Assembly (NCBI GenBank): GCA_947085045.1 | Contig: CAMTUU010000001.1 | Location: 303,817 to 367,816, forward strand | DNA length: 64,000 nt | DNA from: Pseudolysinimonas_A sp947085045 | Lineage (GTDB): Bacteria; Actinomycetota; Actinomycetes; Actinomycetales; Microbacteriaceae | Direction of reading: 5' to 3' | Shown: positions 1 to 8,621 of the stretch, piece after piece | Position numbering within the stretch: position 1 is the first letter of the stretch | How the letters are laid out: the number at the start of each line of letters is the position of its first letter | The notes under the pieces: model-generated | Databases searched by the model: none | What the model was told of the DNA's origin: nothing | Seen by the model: the letters and a program-made list of their open reading frames with translations, nothing else | Made by a program: the position numbers and the translations under genes

Positions 1-756
1 GAGGATGCCGTTGCGGCCGCCGCCCATCCGCATCCGCGTGTCCTTGCAGTCGACGTGGTAGATCCGGTCGGCGAAGTCGAGGATGAAGGCAACCGGGTCG
101 AGGCCCTGCCAGACCATGTGCGACGGGTCCCAGTTGAGTCCGAACGCCGCCCGGTGGCCGATGGCCTCGAGCGTGCGCACGGTCGTCCAGTAGTCGTACG
201 CGATCTCCGACGGGTGCACCTCGTGGGCGAAGCGCACCCCTTCCGAGTCGAACACGTCGAGGATCGGGTTCCAGCGGGTCGCGAAGTCCTCGTAGCCGGC
301 GTCGATGACGTCCTGGCCGACCGGCGGGAACATCGCCACGTACTGCCAGATCTTCGAGCCGGTGAACCCGACGACCGTGTCGACGCCGAGCTTGCGGGCG
401 GCGATCGCGGTCTTCTTCATCTCCTCGGCGGCGCGCTGCCGCACGCCCTCCTGGTCGCCGTCGCCCCAGACCTTCGACCCGACGATCGCCTGGTGGCGGA
501 AGTCGATCGGGTCGTCGCAGACGGCCTGGCCCTTGAGGTGGTTCGAGATCGCGAAAAGCTGCAGATCGTACTTCTTGAGGATGTCGAGGCGCGACTGCAC
601 GTAGCCGTCGTCTTCGGCGGCAAGCCACGGGTCGAGGTGGTCGCCCCAGCAGGCGAGCTCGAGTCCGTCGTAGCCCCACTTCGACGCGAGGGCGGCCACC
701 TCCTCGAGCGGCAGGTCGGCCCACTGGCCGGTGAACAGGGTGACGGGGTGGGACAT
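1..756 (-). CDS. Sugar phosphate isomerase/epimerase (C-terminus cut by window edge)
   Basis: The reading frame runs from an ATG at 756 to the window edge without a stop, giving 252 residues of a longer protein. It begins MSHPVTLFTGQWADLPLEEV and has the TIM-barrel pattern of the xylose isomerase-like/IolE family, with conserved metal-site style segments GLELACWGDH, FTGSKIW, HEVHPSE, NWDPSHM and YHVDCKD. These families isomerise or epimerise keto-sugars or inosose intermediates in the cytosol; the exact substrate cannot be read from the sequence. It lies 31 bp downstream of the Gfo/Idh oxidoreductase on the same strand, so the two probably form one operon and act on successive intermediates. 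Confidence 0.88.
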   Translation of the reverse strand, partial: MSHPVTLFTGQWADLPLEEVAALASKWGYDGLELACWGDHLDPWLAAEDDGYVQSRLDILKKYDLQLFAISNHLKGQAVCDDPIDFRHQAIVGSKVWGDGDQEGVRQRAAEEMKKTAIAARKLGVDTVVGFTGSKIWQYVAMFPPVGQDVIDAGYEDFATRWNPILDVFDSEGVRFAHEVHPSEIAYDYWTTVRTLEAIGHRAAFGLNWDPSHMVWQGLDPVAFILDFADRIYHVDCKDTRMRMGGGRNGIL

Positions 757-787
757 GTGCGACTCCTTCGTCGGTCGGGTGTTCGGT

Positions 788-1960
788 CTAGAGGTGGACG
801 GGCGCGCCGCCGCCGGCGGCCGAGCGCTCGATCGCGTCGAGCACCCGCTGCGTCGCGAGGCCCTCCGCGAACGACGGGGTGGACGGGTTGCCGTCGCGGA
901 TGTCGGCGAGGAGCTGCGCGAACTGGTGGGTGAAGCTGTGCTCCCAGCCGATGATGTGTCCGTCGGGCCACCAGGCGCGGACCCACGGGTGGACCGACTC
1001 GGTCGCCAGGATGCGCATGAACCCCTGTCGCCCGGCGGCGGCGTCGCCGTCGAAGTACTCCAGTTCATTGAGCCGTTCGAGGTCGAACGCGAGCGAACCC
1101 CTCTCGCCGTAGATCTCGAGCCGCAGTCCGTTCTTGCGGCCGCGCGCGAGCCGGCTCACCTCGATCTGGGCGATGCCGCCGCCCGACAGCCGGGCCGAGG
1201 CCCACGCCGCGTCGTCGACGGTGACCGGCTCGAGCGGTCCCCCGCCGCCGGTGCCCCCGATCGCCCCGTCGCCGCTCTCGCCGGTCGGACGCTCGGTGAC
1301 GAAGGTGTGCAGTCCGCCGCTCACCCGGGTGATCGACTCGCCGGTGAGGTGCAGCACGAGGTCGACGACGTGCGCGCCGAGGTCGCCGAGGGCGCCCGAC
1401 CCGGCCTCTTCCTTGCGCAGCCGCCAGCTCATCGGCGACGTCGGGTCGGAGAGCCAGTCCTGCAGGTAGGAGGCCCGCACGTGGCGGATGGCGCCGATGC
1501 GCCCCTCCGCGATGAGTTCGGCGGCGAGCGCGATGGCCGGCACCCGGCGGTAGTTGAAGTTGACGATGGCGTGCTGACCGGGACCGACCGCGGCCGCCGC
1601 GGCCGCCATGGCTTCGGCTTCGGCGAGCGAATTGGCGAGCGGCTTCTCGACCACGACGTGCTTGCCCGCGGCGAGCGCCGCGGTGGCGATCTCGGCGTGC
1701 AGGTGACCGGGCACGAGGATGTCGACGATGTCGATGTCGTCGCGCTCGAGCACGCTGCGCCAGTCGGTCGCCGTCTCGGACCACCCGAACTTCTCGGCGG
1801 CGCCGGCCACGGCTTCGGCATTGCGCCCGACCAGCAGTTGCCGGCGCACCTGCGGCACGTCGAAGTAGGCGTTGACGTTGCGCCATGCGCCCGAATGCGC
1901 TTTGCCCATGAAGGCGTAGCCGATCGCCGCCACGCCCAGGGTTCCGTCGTCAGATGCCAT
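788..1960 (-). CDS. Gfo/Idh/MocA-family sugar or polyol dehydrogenase
   Basis: 390 residues from ATG 1960, chosen because GAGAGGAAC lies just upstream; the open frame continues upstream to 2092 but reads like intergenic DNA. The N-terminal Rossmann segment has the glycine pattern AAIGYAFMGKAH, followed by the family EKP motif (VVVEKPLA) and the C-terminal alpha/beta domain (NFNYRR, SGALGDLGAHVVD). The family oxidises sugars, inositols or anhydrosugars with NAD(P). The YLQDW and SWR segments recall, from memory, levoglucosan dehydrogenase-like members, so a sugar or anhydrosugar substrate is plausible but unproven. It is followed by a sugar phosphate isomerase and diverges from an ABC importer. 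Confidence 0.9.
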   Translation of the reverse strand: MASDDGTLGVAAIGYAFMGKAHSGAWRNVNAYFDVPQVRRQLLVGRNAEAVAGAAEKFGWSETATDWRSVLERDDIDIVDILVPGHLHAEIATAALAAGKHVVVEKPLANSLAEAEAMAAAAAAVGPGQHAIVNFNYRRVPAIALAAELIAEGRIGAIRHVRASYLQDWLSDPTSPMSWRLRKEEAGSGALGDLGAHVVDLVLHLTGESITRVSGGLHTFVTERPTGESGDGAIGGTGGGGPLEPVTVDDAAWASARLSGGGIAQIEVSRLARGRKNGLRLEIYGERGSLAFDLERLNELEYFDGDAAAGRQGFMRILATESVHPWVRAWWPDGHIIGWEHSFTHQFAQLLADIRDGNPSTPSFAEGLATQRVLDAIERSAAGGGAPVHL

Positions 1961-2071
1961 CTCTGTTCCTCTCGCTGCGTTGCGATGTGCGGGCTGCCGG
2001 CGCCGGGGGCGGGGTGGGTGCGGCGTTGTCGTTGACAGTCTCGCGCGAATGCGCCTAGGGTACCAGCTGCG

Positions 2072-2105
2072 TGTATACAAGCAAGGATACATTGCAGTGT
2101 CCCAA
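2072..2105. promoter_or_regulatory. Candidate operator between divergent catabolic genes
   Basis: The 180-bp gap between the oxidoreductase and the divergent ABC importer is AT-richer than its surroundings. It holds the perfect 8-bp palindrome TGTATACA (2072-2079), followed by the related ATACATTGCA (2088-2097). GntR-family regulators often bind TGTATACA-like sites, but no regulator gene is adjacent, so this is a guess from sequence form. It could control both directions. Confidence 0.35.
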
Positions 2106-2140
2106 CCGGGATATCACTCACACACCGTCGTGGAGCGAGC

Positions 2141-3004
2141 GTGGACCAGATCCTGTTGATCACCCTGAACGGGCTGACGCTGGCTGCCGTCTATTTCCTC
2201 GTCGCGAGCGGGCTGACCCTGATCTTCGGCCTGATGCGGGTCATCACGATGGCGCACGGCACGAGCTACCTGCTCGGCGGATACATCGGGTACGCCATCG
2301 CCCGGCAGACCGGGAACTGGTTCCTCGGGGCGCTCGGCGCCGCGGTGGCGATCGGCCTGCTCGGCCTCGTCATCCACCAGGTGCTGATCCGCCGATTCCA
2401 GGACGACGACATGCGCGTCGCCCTCATCACCCTCGGCGTTTCGCTGATCGGTACCGACCTCATGCTCGCCGTCTTCGGCGGCACCGCCACCCAGGTGCCG
2501 GTGCCCGGGGAGCTGCAGGTGGCCTCGCTCAGCATCCCGTTCGTCGGCGCCTACCCGGTGCTGCGGCTGCTCGTGCTCGCGGCCGCGATCGTCATCGGTG
2601 TCGCGCTCGCCCTCCTCATCAACCGCACGCGCTTCGGCTCGGTCGTGCGGGCGGGCGTCGACGACAGCCAGATGGCCGCGGCGACAGGCGTCAACGTGCG
2701 GGTCGTGTTCGCGGTGATCTTCGTGCTCGGCTCGGCGCTCGCCGCCCTCGCCGGGGTCGTCGGCGGCACGCTCTTCCCGCTCCTGCCGGGCCAGGACGGC
2801 GTCTACCTGCTGTTCTCCCTCGTAGTCGTGATCGTGGGCGGGATGGGCTCCATCCCCGGGGCGGCGATCGGCGCCGTGCTCGTCGGCGTGGTCTCGCAGT
2901 TCGCGCTGGTCTATGCCCCCACCTACTCGCTCGTGCTGACCTTCGCCCTCATGGTCGTCGTGCTCGCGGTGCGCCCGCAAGGCATCCTCGGAAGGCACCT
3001 CTGA
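2141..3004 (+). CDS. LIV-type ABC importer permease (LivH family)
   Basis: 287 residues from GTG 2141. Hydrophobic segments throughout and the LivH-type opening (NGLTLAAVYFLVASGLTLIFGLMRVITMAHG) identify a BPD_transp_2 family inner-membrane permease of about the usual length. The C-terminal VVVIVGGMGSIPGAAIGAVLVG segment is the typical ATPase-coupling region. It overlaps the next permease by one base (TGATG), so translation is coupled. The family is best known for branched-chain amino acids, but neighbours here are sugar dehydrogenases and isomerases, so the substrate may be a sugar-derived compound (inference). Confidence 0.93.
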   Translation: MDQILLITLNGLTLAAVYFLVASGLTLIFGLMRVITMAHGTSYLLGGYIGYAIARQTGNWFLGALGAAVAIGLLGLVIHQVLIRRFQDDDMRVALITLGVSLIGTDLMLAVFGGTATQVPVPGELQVASLSIPFVGAYPVLRLLVLAAAIVIGVALALLINRTRFGSVVRAGVDDSQMAAATGVNVRVVFAVIFVLGSALAALAGVVGGTLFPLLPGQDGVYLLFSLVVVIVGGMGSIPGAAIGAVLVGVVSQFALVYAPTYSLVLTFALMVVVLAVRPQGILGRHL

Positions 3005-4089
3005 TGGCCCGTCCCGACGCCTTCCTGTTCGCGCCGAAGCCGCGCGGTGCCGCCCGCTGGCTGCCGTGGGCGCTCGGCGCCGTGGTCGTCCTCGGCGCCG
3101 TGCTCTTCCCGTACCTCGTCGACCGGCCGCGGTTCTGGCTGCCGAACATCGGCGTCCGCTCGATCTGGCTCGGCATCATCGCAATGAGCCTCGTCTTCCT
3201 CAACCGCTACGTCGGCCTCCTGTCACTCGCCCAGGTGACGATCGCCGGGGTCGCGGCCTACGGCGTCGGCTACGTCGTGGTGACCCTCCAGCAGGACTTC
3301 CTGCTCGGCGCCCTCGTCGGCCTCGTGGCGGGCACGGTCGCCGCCTTCCTCATCGCCATCATCGCCGCGCGCACCAAGGCGATCTACTTCCTGATGATCA
3401 CCCTCGCCATCGGCCAGGTCTTCTACTCGTTCGCGTCGCAGTCCATCGAGGTCACCAATGCGCGCCGCGGCCTCGCGCCGATCGCGCGACCCGACTTCGG
3501 CATCCTGAACCTCAACGACCTCACCACGTTCTACTACTTCGCCCTGGCGCTCGGCCTGCTCTGCTACCTGCTCTGCCGGTACGCCGCCTCGTCGACCTTC
3601 GGCCTGACCCTGCAGGGCGTGCGCGACAGCCCCGAGCGCATGAAGGCGCTCGGTTACAACGTGAACGGCTACCGCATCGCCGCGACCACCTTCGCCGGCT
3701 TCATCGCGTCGGTCGGCGGCATCCTGCTGGTGCTGGACCGCGCGCAGGTGGACCCGGATGTCGTCAGCCTCGGTTCCACGCTCGACGTGCTCGTCGTCGC
3801 GGTGATCGGCGGGGTGGGCTCGCTCGGCGGCGTCTTCCTCGGCGCGATCGTGCTCACCCTCCTGTCGAACTTCGCGCAGAACCTCACCGACCGCTACATG
3901 ACCCTCACCGGGCTCGTGTTCATCCTCGTCCTGCTCTTCGCCCCGGCGGGCCTCGCCGGGATCGGCAAGCAGGTGAAGCGGTTCCTCGACCGTCGGCGCT
4001 CCTCCGAGCCCGACGCCGGCGAACCCGCGCAAGACCCGGCGGCTACCCGGCCGCCGGAGAGTGCAATCACGAAAGGGAAGCAGCGATGA
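3004..4089 (+). CDS. LIV-type ABC importer permease (LivM family)
   Basis: 361 residues from ATG 3004, overlapping the LivH-like stop. It has a basic N-terminus, then about ten hydrophobic helices and the LivM-type sequence LGYNVNGYRIAATTFAGFIASVGGILL, ending in a charged cytoplasmic tail rich in R, D and E. With the preceding permease it forms the heterodimeric membrane channel. Its stop overlaps the binding-protein start by four bases (ATGA), so the permeases precede the binding protein, a less common order than livJ-first. Confidence 0.93.
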   Translation: MARPDAFLFAPKPRGAARWLPWALGAVVVLGAVLFPYLVDRPRFWLPNIGVRSIWLGIIAMSLVFLNRYVGLLSLAQVTIAGVAAYGVGYVVVTLQQDFLLGALVGLVAGTVAAFLIAIIAARTKAIYFLMITLAIGQVFYSFASQSIEVTNARRGLAPIARPDFGILNLNDLTTFYYFALALGLLCYLLCRYAASSTFGLTLQGVRDSPERMKALGYNVNGYRIAATTFAGFIASVGGILLVLDRAQVDPDVVSLGSTLDVLVVAVIGGVGSLGGVFLGAIVLTLLSNFAQNLTDRYMTLTGLVFILVLLFAPAGLAGIGKQVKRFLDRRRSSEPDAGEPAQDPAATRPPESAITKGKQR

Positions 4090-5342
4090 TGCTGAACAAG
4101 AAGGTCGCGGGCGCGCTCGCGGTCGGGGCCACCCTGGCCCTGTTGGCCGGGTGTTCCGGCGGACCCGGCGGTAGCGCCGGCGGCGACGACACGATCACGA
4201 TCGGCGTGCTCGCCACGAGCGAAGGCAACCTCGCCTTCGGCATGGACGAGGCGAAGGCCGCGATCGGCGTCGCGATGGAGGCCCGCGGCGGGACCGCCGA
4301 CGGCGGCGAGATCGCCGGCAAGAAGGTCGAGTTCGTCTACGCCGGCACCGACGGCACGACCGCGTCGGCGCAGACCCAGGTGCGCAAGCTCGTCGAGAAC
4401 GACGGCGTCGACATCGTGCTCGGCCCGGTCTCCGGCGACGAGGGCGAGACGGTCGTGCAGTATGCGCTGACCGTGCCGGAGGTGACGTTCGTGAACGGCT
4501 CGGCGAGCCCGGTCGGGATGACGCTCGAGGGCGCCGAGAACTTCTTCCGCTTCCACGGCGACTCCGCGATGTGGATGGGCGGCGTCGGCACCTACGCGGC
4601 CGACACGCTCGGATACAAGAAGATCTACCTGCTGGCGGAGGACTACTCGTTCCCGTACGACAACGCGGGAGGCTTCTTCAGCGAGTTCTGCGCGGCCGGC
4701 GGAGAGATCAACGGAACCTCGTGGGTTCCGGTCGGCACCACCGACTACGCCACGATCATCTCTCAGATCCCGGCCGACACCGACGCGATCTACGTCGGCC
4801 TCGGCGGTGCCGACGCGGCGAGCTTCCTGTCGCAAGCGGTGACCAACGGCGTCAGCAAGCCGCTCGTCGGCGGCACGATCGCGATCGACACGACCGCCCT
4901 CTCGGGGGATGCCAACATCGCCTCCGCGGCGGTCGGCATGATCTCGGGCGGGCCGGTTCCCGGTACCGGGTTCTCGAACCCGCAGTGGGATGCCTTCGTC
5001 GCGGCCTACGCCAAGCAGCCGAACGCCTTCCCGAGCCCGTCGATCTTCTCGATCCTCTACTACACCTCGGTCGAGTCGCTCCTCCTGGGTCTGGAGGCGA
5101 GCAACGGCGACCTGAGCGACGGTCAGTCGGCGCTCCGGACGGCCCTGTCGGAACTGTCCTGGGACGGCCCGACCGGACCGCTCTCGCTCGACGAGAACCG
5201 TCAGGCGATCGTCGACAACTACCTCAACCAGGTGGTTCAGGCCGATGACGGATCCCTCGTGCTCGAGACGATCGAGACGACGAGCGGTGTGAAGCAGGCG
5301 ACGACGGTCTACGACCGGTTCCAGTCCTGCGGCGACCTCTAA
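4086..5342 (+). CDS. LIV-type ABC importer substrate-binding lipoprotein
   Basis: 418 residues from ATG 4086 (a second ATG follows at 4089). The signal peptide ends in the lipobox LLAGC, so the mature protein is a lipid-anchored periplasm-facing receptor. The rest is a Peripla_BP_6-type fold: DTITIGVLATSEGN at the N-terminus, ligand-loop GPVSGDEGETVVQ, and VTFVNGSASP. The ligand is not evident; the locus suggests a sugar or sugar acid rather than leucine-type amino acids. The gene is followed by a 36-bp perfect palindrome before the ATPase genes, probably letting the receptor be made in excess of the rest. Confidence 0.93.
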   Translation: MMLNKKVAGALAVGATLALLAGCSGGPGGSAGGDDTITIGVLATSEGNLAFGMDEAKAAIGVAMEARGGTADGGEIAGKKVEFVYAGTDGTTASAQTQVRKLVENDGVDIVLGPVSGDEGETVVQYALTVPEVTFVNGSASPVGMTLEGAENFFRFHGDSAMWMGGVGTYAADTLGYKKIYLLAEDYSFPYDNAGGFFSEFCAAGGEINGTSWVPVGTTDYATIISQIPADTDAIYVGLGGADAASFLSQAVTNGVSKPLVGGTIAIDTTALSGDANIASAAVGMISGGPVPGTGFSNPQWDAFVAAYAKQPNAFPSPSIFSILYYTSVESLLLGLEASNGDLSDGQSALRTALSELSWDGPTGPLSLDENRQAIVDNYLNQVVQADDGSLVLETIETTSGVKQATTVYDRFQSCGDL

Positions 5343-5358
5343 GGAGCCGCGCCACCTC

Positions 5359-5394
5359 CGGATGGCCGGGCGGGGATCCCCGCCCGGCCATCCG
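5359..5394. repeat. 36-bp perfect palindrome after the binding-protein gene
   Basis: Bases 5359-5376 are the exact reverse complement of 5377-5394: 18-bp arms, GC-rich, centred on GATC with no mismatch. It starts 16 bp after the stop of the LIV-type binding protein and lies inside the 93-bp gap before the ATPase gene. There is no T-run, so an mRNA-stabilising or partial-termination hairpin fits better than a full terminator. Confidence 0.9.
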
Positions 5395-5435
5395 ACCCCT
5401 CCCACCCACCCCGAAACACCCCGAAGGAGCCCGAG

Positions 5436-6197
5436 ATGAGCGACGACATCGCCCTCCGCGTCGACGACGCGTCCAAGCACTTCGGCGGCCTCAAGGCGAT
5501 GCGGCACGTGAGCCTGACCCTCGGTGCCGGCGAGCGCATCAGCGTCATCGGCACGAACGGGGCCGGCAAATCGACTCTGTTCAACTGCATCGCCGGCACC
5601 TTCCCGACGACCTCCGGGCGCGTGCAGCTCTTCGGCGAGGACGTCACCCGCATGCCGGCGGCTCGCCGCGCCCGTCGCGGGCTCGCCCGCACGTTCCAGA
5701 CCTCGCGGCTGTTCGAGCAGCTCACCGCTGCCGAGAACGTCTTCATCGCCCTGGGCGGCAACGAGTTCCGCGGCGGCTGGTGGCGGCGCAGCCGCGGCAA
5801 CCCCGAGCGCTGGGAGCGAGTCGCCCGGCTCCTGGAACGCGTCGGGCTCGAAGGTCGCGGCCCCTCGATCGTCGCCGACCTGTCGCACGGCGAGCAGCGC
5901 CAGCTGGAACTCGCGATGGCACTCGCCCTGCAGCCCAAGCTGCTCATGCTCGACGAACCGGCCGCCGGGTTCTCCCCCGCCGAGCGCGCCCACCTCGTCA
6001 CCCTCCTGCGCGAGCTGCCCGAGGAGATCAGCCTGCTGCTGATCGAGCACGACATGGACATCGCGCTCGCCGTGGCGACGCGGGTGATCGTGATGCACGA
6101 CGGGGAGAAGATCCTCGAGGGCACGCCGCAGCAGATCCGCGAATCGGAGCGGGTTCGCGAGATCTATCTGGGAGGTTCGGTCGCCGATGTCGCCTGA
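5436..6197 (+). CDS. LIV-type ABC importer ATPase (LivG family)
   Basis: 253 residues with RBS GAAGGAG upstream. It has Walker A GTNGAGKST (about residues 41-49), signature LSHGEQRQLELAMAL, Walker B LLMLDEPAAG, and the LivG-type C-terminus with EGTPQQIRESERVREIYLG. It hydrolyses ATP on the cytoplasmic face to drive import. Its 3' end overlaps the LivF-like gene by 11 bases, so the two ATPases are translationally coupled and presumably made in equal amounts. Confidence 0.94.
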   Translation: MSDDIALRVDDASKHFGGLKAMRHVSLTLGAGERISVIGTNGAGKSTLFNCIAGTFPTTSGRVQLFGEDVTRMPAARRARRGLARTFQTSRLFEQLTAAENVFIALGGNEFRGGWWRRSRGNPERWERVARLLERVGLEGRGPSIVADLSHGEQRQLELAMALALQPKLLMLDEPAAGFSPAERAHLVTLLRELPEEISLLLIEHDMDIALAVATRVIVMHDGEKILEGTPQQIRESERVREIYLGGSVADVA

Positions 6198-6894
6198 ACC
6201 CGTCTTCGAGGTCACCGACCTCAACGTCTACTACGGCCGCGTGCACGTCCTGCAGGACGTCTCGTTCGCGATGGGCAACGAGCCCCTCGGCATGGTCGGC
6301 CGCAACGGCATGGGCAAGTCGACGCTCACCAACGCGATCGCCGGGTTCCTGCCCGCCCGCAGCGGGTCGGTGAAGTTCGAGGGCCAAGAGCTCGCCGGCC
6401 GTCAGCCGTACCAGATCAACCGGGCGGGGATCGGCTACGTGCCGCAGGGCCGCCGCATCTTCCCGTCGCTGTCGGTGCACGAGCACCTCACGATGGTGAA
6501 GCGCGTGAAGAACGCCCGGTGGGATGTCGACGGCGTCTACGACCTCTTCCCACGGCTCGCCGAGCGCAAGCGGAACGGCGGCGGCGAGCTGTCGGGCGGC
6601 GAGCAGCAGATGCTCGCGATCGGCCGTGCACTGCTGTCCAACCCGCGGCTGCTGGTGATGGACGAACCGAGCGAGGGTCTGGCGCCCGCCGTCGTCGACC
6701 ATCTCGCGGAGGTCTTCCGCCGGCTCGTCGGCGAAGGTCAGTCGGTGCTGCTCATCGAGCAGAACCTGCGGTTCGCGACCGAGCTGTGCGACCGCATCCT
6801 GGTCATGGTCAACGGACGCATCGCCGCCGACCTGACCGCGCACGAGATCGCCACCGACGAGGCGGTGCAGAACAAGTACCTGGGTGTGGTCTAG
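6187..6894 (+). CDS. LIV-type ABC importer ATPase (LivF family)
   Basis: 235 residues, the normal LivF length. Walker A is GRNGMGKST, the signature LSGGEQQMLAIGRAL, Walker B LLVMDEPSEGLAP, and the C-terminal DEAVQNKYLGVV matches LivF proteins. It pairs with the LivG-like subunit; the five genes from 2141 to 6894 make a complete importer. It closes the tightly coupled part of the operon; the next gene has its own -10-like hexamer. Confidence 0.94.
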   Translation: MSPEPVFEVTDLNVYYGRVHVLQDVSFAMGNEPLGMVGRNGMGKSTLTNAIAGFLPARSGSVKFEGQELAGRQPYQINRAGIGYVPQGRRIFPSLSVHEHLTMVKRVKNARWDVDGVYDLFPRLAERKRNGGGELSGGEQQMLAIGRALLSNPRLLVMDEPSEGLAPAVVDHLAEVFRRLVGEGQSVLLIEQNLRFATELCDRILVMVNGRIAADLTAHEIATDEAVQNKYLGVV

Positions 6895-6901
6895 CGCTCG
6901 G

Positions 6902-6907
6902 TAGCGT
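6902..6907 (+). promoter_or_regulatory. -10-like hexamer TAGCGT before the SDR gene
   Basis: TAGCGT ends 6 nt before the ATG at 6914 and no Shine-Dalgarno is visible, the spacing expected for a leaderless transcript starting at the ATG. Confidence 0.5.
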
Positions 6908-6913
6908 GACTCC

Positions 6914-7678
6914 ATGGGGATCCTCGACGACTTCCGTCTCGACGACCGCGTCGCCGTCGTCACCGGCGCGAGCCGCGGCATCGGAGCGGCGATCGCGGTG
7001 GCGCTGGCCGAGGCGGGCGCCGACCTGGTCGGCATCTCGCGGCGGGCCGGCGACGGGGCGACCGCCGACGCGGTGCGGGCCCTCGGCCGGAGCTACACTT
7101 CCGTCGCGGCCGACCTCGCCACGCGGGAGGGCATCACCGCCGCGGTGGCCGCGATCGACCGCCTGGGCGAGGCCGTCGACATCCTCGTCAACAACGCCGG
7201 GATCGCCGAGCGCAACCCGGCCGAAGACCACACCGACGAACAGTGGGATGCCGTGCTCGCGGTCGACCTGACGGCGCCGTTCCTGCTCGCCCGCGAGATC
7301 GGCACGCGGATGCTGGCGCGCGGCCGCGGCCGGATCGTCTTCCTGTCGTCGATGAACGCCTTCCAGGGCGGCCGGAACGTCGTCGGCTACGCCGCCGCGA
7401 AAGCCGGCGTCGGCGGACTCGTGCGCGCCCTCGCCAACGAGTGGGCGGACCGCGGCGTCGGCGTCAACGCGATCGCCCCCGGCTACGTCGAGACCGAGCT
7501 CACCCTCGGCCGCGACGGCGACCCCGAGCGCGTTGCCGCGCTCACCCCGCGGATGCCGGCCGGACGCTGGGCGACCCCGCGCGATCTCGCCGGAGCCGCA
7601 GTGTTCCTCTCGTCCGATGCGGCGGCGTACATCCACGGCGTCACGCTGCCGGTCGACGGCGGCTGGCTCGTGCGCTGA
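6914..7678 (+). CDS. SDR-family sugar/polyol oxidoreductase (KduD/gluconate dehydrogenase-like)
   Basis: 254 residues, typical for a classical short-chain dehydrogenase. Cofactor motif TGASRGIG lies near residue 17, NNAG near residue 95, and the catalytic Ser then Tyr-x-x-x-Lys is at SSMNAF...YAAAKAG. The C-terminus (IHGVTLPVDGGWLVR) is the usual family ending. Members of this subgroup act on 2-deoxy-D-gluconate, gluconate or related sugar acids with NAD(P); the substrate here is unknown. It follows the LIV-type importer by 19 bp and faces the aldose epimerase, with only 15 bp between the convergent stops. Confidence 0.9.
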   Translation: MGILDDFRLDDRVAVVTGASRGIGAAIAVALAEAGADLVGISRRAGDGATADAVRALGRSYTSVAADLATREGITAAVAAIDRLGEAVDILVNNAGIAERNPAEDHTDEQWDAVLAVDLTAPFLLAREIGTRMLARGRGRIVFLSSMNAFQGGRNVVGYAAAKAGVGGLVRALANEWADRGVGVNAIAPGYVETELTLGRDGDPERVAALTPRMPAGRWATPRDLAGAAVFLSSDAAAYIHGVTLPVDGGWLVR

Positions 7679-7693
7679 CCCTTTCGGTGTCCC

Positions 7694-8590
7694 TCAGTCG
7701 AGCGGCGACGGGGTGGCCCGGGCGATCAACCACGACGCCGACGTCGATTCGCCCGGCGCCAGCCGTCGCAGATCCTGGTGCGAGTTGAAGGCGTCGGGCG
7801 GACAGGTCATCGGCTCGACCGCGAGCGCCCCGCGGCCGTCGAGCTCGAGCGAATAGAGCTGCACCCAGGGCACGTCCGGCGTCCACGAGATCTCGACGCC
7901 GACCCCCGACCCGTCGACGAGCGTCGCGCGGATCCGGCCGTCCGGGTCCGCGCGCAGGTCACCGAAGGCGTGGTTGAGCGGGAACGCGCCGACCGCGCGC
8001 GGCACCCGGAAGTCGAGGTCGGGATGCCGCGCGACCCGGGCGGCCCCGACCGGGATGAGGTCGGAGCCGAGCAGCAGCACCTCGTCGGCGGGCAGCGACA
8101 GCCGCCAGCCCGCGAGCGGACCCGCGGCGACCAGGTACGGATGTCCGCCGAGACCCACCGGAGCGACCCCGGTCCCGAGGTTGATGGCGCGCACCTCCTG
8201 CCTCAGCCCCGTCGGGCCGACGGCGACGTGCACCTCGACCCCGACGTGCCACGGGTACCCGGGCTGCGGCAGTACCTCGGCGGCGAGGGTCACCGCGTCC
8301 GACGCGCGTTCGGTCGCGACGAACGCGGCGTCGGCGACGAGTCCGTGCAGGGCGTGCGCGCGACCCGGTTCGGTCACCGGCAGTTCGTGCTCGACCCCGT
8401 CGAAGACGTACCGGGCCTGGGCGATGCGATTCGGCCACGGGGCCAGGGTCGCGCCGCTCATCGCCGGGCGCGGCGCATCGGCGTCGTTCCACAGCACGAG
8501 GTCGCCGTGCACGTCCCGCAGCATCCGCAGCGACGCGCCGATCGACGACACCGCCGCCTCGTACCCGCCCCCGCGCAGCACGACGTCCAT
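7694..8590 (-). CDS. Aldose 1-epimerase family protein
   Basis: 298 residues from ATG 8590. A GTG at 8650 would add 20 low-complexity residues and overlap the upstream permease by 29 bp; neither start has a good RBS. The galactose-mutarotase fold is supported by RARYVF, the catalytic histidine segments HALHGLV and GGHPYL, and the late acidic motif AVEPMTCPPDAFN. It interconverts alpha and beta anomers of a free sugar in the cytosol. It is the last gene of the AraFGH-like importer operon, so it probably prepares the imported sugar for catabolism. Confidence 0.88.
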   Translation of the reverse strand: MDVVLRGGGYEAAVSSIGASLRMLRDVHGDLVLWNDADAPRPAMSGATLAPWPNRIAQARYVFDGVEHELPVTEPGRAHALHGLVADAAFVATERASDAVTLAAEVLPQPGYPWHVGVEVHVAVGPTGLRQEVRAINLGTGVAPVGLGGHPYLVAAGPLAGWRLSLPADEVLLLGSDLIPVGAARVARHPDLDFRVPRAVGAFPLNHAFGDLRADPDGRIRATLVDGSGVGVEISWTPDVPWVQLYSLELDGRGALAVEPMTCPPDAFNSHQDLRRLAPGESTSASWLIARATPSPLD

Positions 8591-8621
8591 CGGACCGGGT
8601 GCCCCGGTCACCGGCGCCCGG

